44,932 nucleotides of DNA, taken from Candidatus Methanovirga australis (GTDB taxonomy: Archaea > Methanobacteriota > Methanobacteria > Methanobacteriales > Methanobacteriaceae). The stretch is from the NCBI GenBank assembly GCA_031272765.1, contig JAISTD010000108.1, forward strand, positions 1 through 44,932. Reading direction: 5' to 3'. Position numbers and translations under genes: made by a program. The notes under the pieces are model-generated. The model saw only the letters and a list, made by a program, of their open reading frames with translations, did no database searches and was not told the DNA's origin. The first letter of the stretch is position 1, and each line of letters starts with the position of its first letter. Positions 41,471 to 44,932 of the stretch are shown here, one piece after another.

Positions 41471-41744
41471 AATTAAAAAAACTTCAATTTTTTACTATTT
41501 ATAAAAATAGGATTATAAGACCTATTCACTGTAATTTATGAATAATATGGAACTTAATAATATTTATATAGTTTAAATATAAAACAATATCATATATTTT
41601 AAAAATAATTCCTACTAACAACATTAAGTTCTGAATGATAAGTTAAAGCAAGGAGGAATTGAAATCGGTTTTTTAAACGAACAAAATCTACCATTTAATG
41701 CAGATATTTTCTATTTCTTTAATCATAACATTCATAATCCTATT

Positions 41745-42320
41745 TTGGACTTTTTCATACCTATTCTTACAAACTGTGTTAATGATTTTTTCCTTTTAGG
41801 ATTATCTATCTTCATATTTGCTTTAGCTATTACACTTAATAAACATAAACTTCAAAGAATTTCCGTTTATTTGATTCTATCAGCCATAACCAGTGGCATA
41901 ATATTTATCACGATTAAAATCCTAACTGGAGAATTAAGACCATTCTTAGTTTTGGAAAATGTTAATCAATTAGTCAGTGTAGGTTCTCCATTAACCTTTC
42001 CTTCAGGACACACAACCAGTGCTTTTGCTTTCGCATCAACAATTGCTTTAACTTATAAAATTAAAATTAAAAATTTCAATTTTAATTCTGGATGGATTGC
42101 ATACCCAATAGCTATTTTTATGGGTGTTTCAAGAATATATGTCGGAGTTCATTATCCTTTAGATGTTTTAGTAGGTGCCATCATTGGTTTTCTATCAGCT
42201 TATATCGTTATAAAATTAGGGGACAAATACTTAAAAGATAACATTTGTAGTTTAAGAATCACTGCAGCTGTTATTCTTATTTTAATTCTTTATATTTGTT
42301 TCATTTATGTGAATATTTAA
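41745..42320 (+). CDS. PAP2-family phosphatase (membrane)
   Basis: PSGHTTSAFAFAS, SRIYVGVHYPLDVLVG; true start probably further upstream (see findings). Confidence 0.9.
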   Translation: MDFFIPILTNCVNDFFLLGLSIFIFALAITLNKHKLQRISVYLILSAITSGIIFITIKILTGELRPFLVLENVNQLVSVGSPLTFPSGHTTSAFAFASTIALTYKIKIKNFNFNSGWIAYPIAIFMGVSRIYVGVHYPLDVLVGAIIGFLSAYIVIKLGDKYLKDNICSLRITAAVILILILYICFIYVNI

Positions 42321-42439
42321 TATTTCAGCTGCACGACCGAAATTTCATATGATCTTTATGGATAATCTTTAAAAAGTAGAATTTGGAATTATGGAGAATC
42401 CGTAATATATTCCTATATAAACACATATTTTAACCTTAA

Positions 42440-43102
42440 TTAATTCACTACTTTTCCGTCTAAGATATTAATAATTCTATTGGCTTGAATTGCAACATCG
42501 TGGTCGTGAGTCACAATAACTAAAGTAATATTTTCTTTTTCATGAAGATCCTTCAACAAATCAATAATTTTTTGAGAATTAACAGAATCTAAAGAACCAG
42601 TAGGCTCATCAGCAAGAATAATTGAAGGAGAATTAACAAGAGCTCGTGCAACAGCTATTCTCTGTCTTTCACCACCAGATAATTTCACAGGAGAAAAATC
42701 GGCCTTATCACCTAAACCAACACTTTCCAACAACATTAATGCCTTTTTCCTCATTTCAGATGATGAAGCCTTGGATTCATAAGCAGGAAGTTCAACATTC
42801 TCAACAGATGATAGCATTGGAAGAAGATTATCCAACTGAAAAACAAATCCAATGGTTTGTGAACGAAAACTACTTAAATCTTTCTCTGATAAAAGATCAT
42901 GGTTATCCACAATGATTTTACCTTTATCTGCCCTATCCAAAGCACCAATCATATTCAGTAGTGTTGACTTACCAGAACCAGACGGACCAGTAATAGCCAC
43001 AAATTCACCTTCCTCAATTATCAAATCAACACCATCCAATGCTTTAACACTACCTTTTTCATAAGATTTTGCTAAACCCTCAATTTCTACAATATTAACC
43101 AT
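42440..43102 (-). CDS. ABC transporter ATP-binding protein (LolD/MacB type)
   Basis: GPSGSGKSTLLNMIGALDRADKG, LSGGERQRIAVARALVNSPSIILADEPTGSLD; AAGGTGG upstream of MVNIVEIEG. Confidence 0.95.
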   Translation of the reverse strand: MVNIVEIEGLAKSYEKGSVKALDGVDLIIEEGEFVAITGPSGSGKSTLLNMIGALDRADKGKIIVDNHDLLSEKDLSSFRSQTIGFVFQLDNLLPMLSSVENVELPAYESKASSSEMRKKALMLLESVGLGDKADFSPVKLSGGERQRIAVARALVNSPSIILADEPTGSLDSVNSQKIIDLLKDLHEKENITLVIVTHDHDVAIQANRIINILDGKVVN

Positions 43103-43124
43103 AAAAATCCACCTTTTCACTATT

Positions 43125-44318
43125 TTATTCTTCTCTTACAGCTTCAGCTGGAGACAATCTACTTGCCCTAATAGCAGGAACTAAAGAACCTAACAAAGCC
43201 ATTATAAGAACTATATAAAATGCTTTCAAAAAAGCCACAACGGATAAAGTATCTAAATAGATTAAGAAACTTACTGCATAATCTGGCATCATGTTATTCA
43301 TTTCAAAGGTAATTAAAATTACTAATATTGAAGCAATGATAAATGAGATAAGGGTTAATATAAATGCTTCACTAAGAATCATTATAAATATTCTTCTTGA
43401 TTTCCATCCAATAGCTTTTAAAACACCGATTTCACGGGTTCTATCACCAATCGCCTTCAACATAATGATCAAAGTTAATACAACACCGATAAATACTGGG
43501 ATTAAATCATATATTATTCTACTTAGGTCATGATAATATCTATTTTCGGCAATTTCCCTTTCATTAGGTCCTTCAACGATTAAATTACTATCATAAAACT
43601 TTTTTTTCAAATCTTCAGTGATTTGGGAAGCATTTTCATCTTCTTTAACTTTAATATAGATGTTTTTGAGTTTTCCCGAAGTTTGATCAAGTCCTCCCCC
43701 ATATTTCTCATTTTGTATTAAATGTAATTTAGCTATTTCTTCAACATTTCCTACAGATGTATAAGAATCACTCCTACTTTTAAAGGTTGTAATCCCAACA
43801 ACTTCATAACTATCATTACTAAATAAAAGGTTTTCTCCAATAGTCTTATTCAACATTTTTGCATCACGATCAGATAAGATCATTTCTTTCTTGTTATCAT
43901 CAAACATTCTACCTTCAGAAAGATGTATTTTCATGAGGTCTGCATCTTGCGAATTAAATCCAATGATGCCCATACCTTGTGTTTTATTAATGCTCCAAGA
44001 AGTATAATATGTTCCCACTACTTTTTCAATTCGCTTATCTTTTTTTATTTCATCAATTAAATTTTCAGTCAAATTCTGATGACGAAACATACCATATTCA
44101 TCCTTTTCAAGCATGGATGATGTTGGAATTGTTATCTCAGAAGGTATTTCTTTTCCATAACTTCCACCGTAAGCATGCATAGAAATCGCGAAAAAAAGAA
44201 TTATGAATACTGGAATACTAATGCCAGTTAACATGTATACTACACGAGACTTTTTTCTAAACGAACTTTTCAAAATAAATTTACTAAAAGACAAAATACC
44301 TTCCCTCATTAATAACAA
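43125..44318 (-). CDS. FtsX/MacB-type ABC transporter permease
   Basis: N-terminal TM, periplasmic-type domain, IGDRTREIGVLKAIGWKSRRIF. Confidence 0.93.
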   Translation of the reverse strand: MLLMREGILSFSKFILKSSFRKKSRVVYMLTGISIPVFIILFFAISMHAYGGSYGKEIPSEITIPTSSMLEKDEYGMFRHQNLTENLIDEIKKDKRIEKVVGTYYTSWSINKTQGMGIIGFNSQDADLMKIHLSEGRMFDDNKKEMILSDRDAKMLNKTIGENLLFSNDSYEVVGITTFKSRSDSYTSVGNVEEIAKLHLIQNEKYGGGLDQTSGKLKNIYIKVKEDENASQITEDLKKKFYDSNLIVEGPNEREIAENRYYHDLSRIIYDLIPVFIGVVLTLIIMLKAIGDRTREIGVLKAIGWKSRRIFIMILSEAFILTLISFIIASILVILITFEMNNMMPDYAVSFLIYLDTLSVVAFLKAFYIVLIMALLGSLVPAIRASRLSPAEAVREE

Positions 44319-44330
44319 TTGACTCTACGA

Positions 44331-44777
44331 TTACCAATTTAATTCTATACCATCATTACCATCATCATCAACATATTTGTCAACAAAAGGAGCTCTATCA
44401 CTGAAAGGTCCATAGACACGATCGCGACCCCACTTCCCATCCTCGTTTAGATGGACATAATAATAGAAATTATCAACAACTACACCAAAACTTTGCCATT
44501 TTCTGTCAAAATGGGATTCAACAATTGTACGTCCACTTGTATCGGTAATCCAAACTTTACAATGCTTATCTGTTCTACTCCAAATAGTAAAACTGCCATA
44601 ATCACAAGGCATTGGTTTTGAATCTCCTGTATTTAACAGTGCAGCATTATCTAAATTTTGTTGATCGTTATCTACTAATGTAGTTGATATACCGTCATTA
44701 GAAATAGTGGATACTGCATTAGTTGTACTAATAGCTAAAGCAATTAGCAGTAAACTCCATATTATTTTTTTAAACAT
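44331..44777 (-). CDS. Small secreted protein of unknown function
   Basis: MFKKIIWSLLLIALAISTTNAVS signal peptide; immediately upstream of the FtsX/ABC pair. Confidence 0.75.
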   Translation of the reverse strand: MFKKIIWSLLLIALAISTTNAVSTISNDGISTTLVDNDQQNLDNAALLNTGDSKPMPCDYGSFTIWSRTDKHCKVWITDTSGRTIVESHFDRKWQSFGVVVDNFYYYVHLNEDGKWGRDRVYGPFSDRAPFVDKYVDDDGNDGIELNW

Positions 44778-44932
44778 ATAACATTTCACCTCATTTTTTG
44801 AATAATTTTATTTACTATTGTTATGACATGAGTATTTTTCTGCATAAATTCTTCATGTATAATGTTTTGATAATTTTTCATCAGCATCTCCTTTAGTGAA
44901 ATTCCAGCTTATTTTACAATTATTTTCATTTC

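Noticed and set aside
44812-44932. Possible minus-strand regulator fragment at the window edge
   Set aside because: Early stop and too little sequence to support any call.

Overview
AT-rich archaeal chromosomal window. Gene content (MCM, aIF2-beta, S15 next to a DHH/RecJ-like nuclease, LSm, FBP aldolase/phosphatase, DUF357, EndoQ-like PHP protein, UbiA lipid prenyltransferase) points to a Methanobacteriales methanogen, probably Methanobrevibacter-like; this is inferred from sequence only. About 1-16 kb is an accessory region: a DpnII-type R-M locus with an intact nuclease and a frameshifted methylase, a C5-methylase/nuclease pair followed by a Nudix pseudogene, an Rpn-type PD-(D/E)XK protein, a putative LPXTG-type surface protein beside a GT-C-like membrane protein, and several decayed IS remnants. 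About 16-45 kb is mostly housekeeping genes. The strongest unexplained signals are two families of short stem-loop repeats. (i) An intergenic multi-hairpin element at six sites (~8.65, 8.69, 18.5, 24.2, 27.95, 41.35 kb) has a stem that changes in a compensatory way (GTTCC/GGAAC to GTTTC/GAAAC). (ii) Arrays of small palindromes (AAAAATC-gaa-GATTTTT, GAAAATCC-aaa-GGATTTTC and relatives) sit inside transposase remnants at ~1.05, 11.9 and 12.3 kb; they differ in copy number and one has a flipped loop. No rRNA, tRNA or CRISPR array was recognised. All family calls are from reading the sequence and were not checked against a database.
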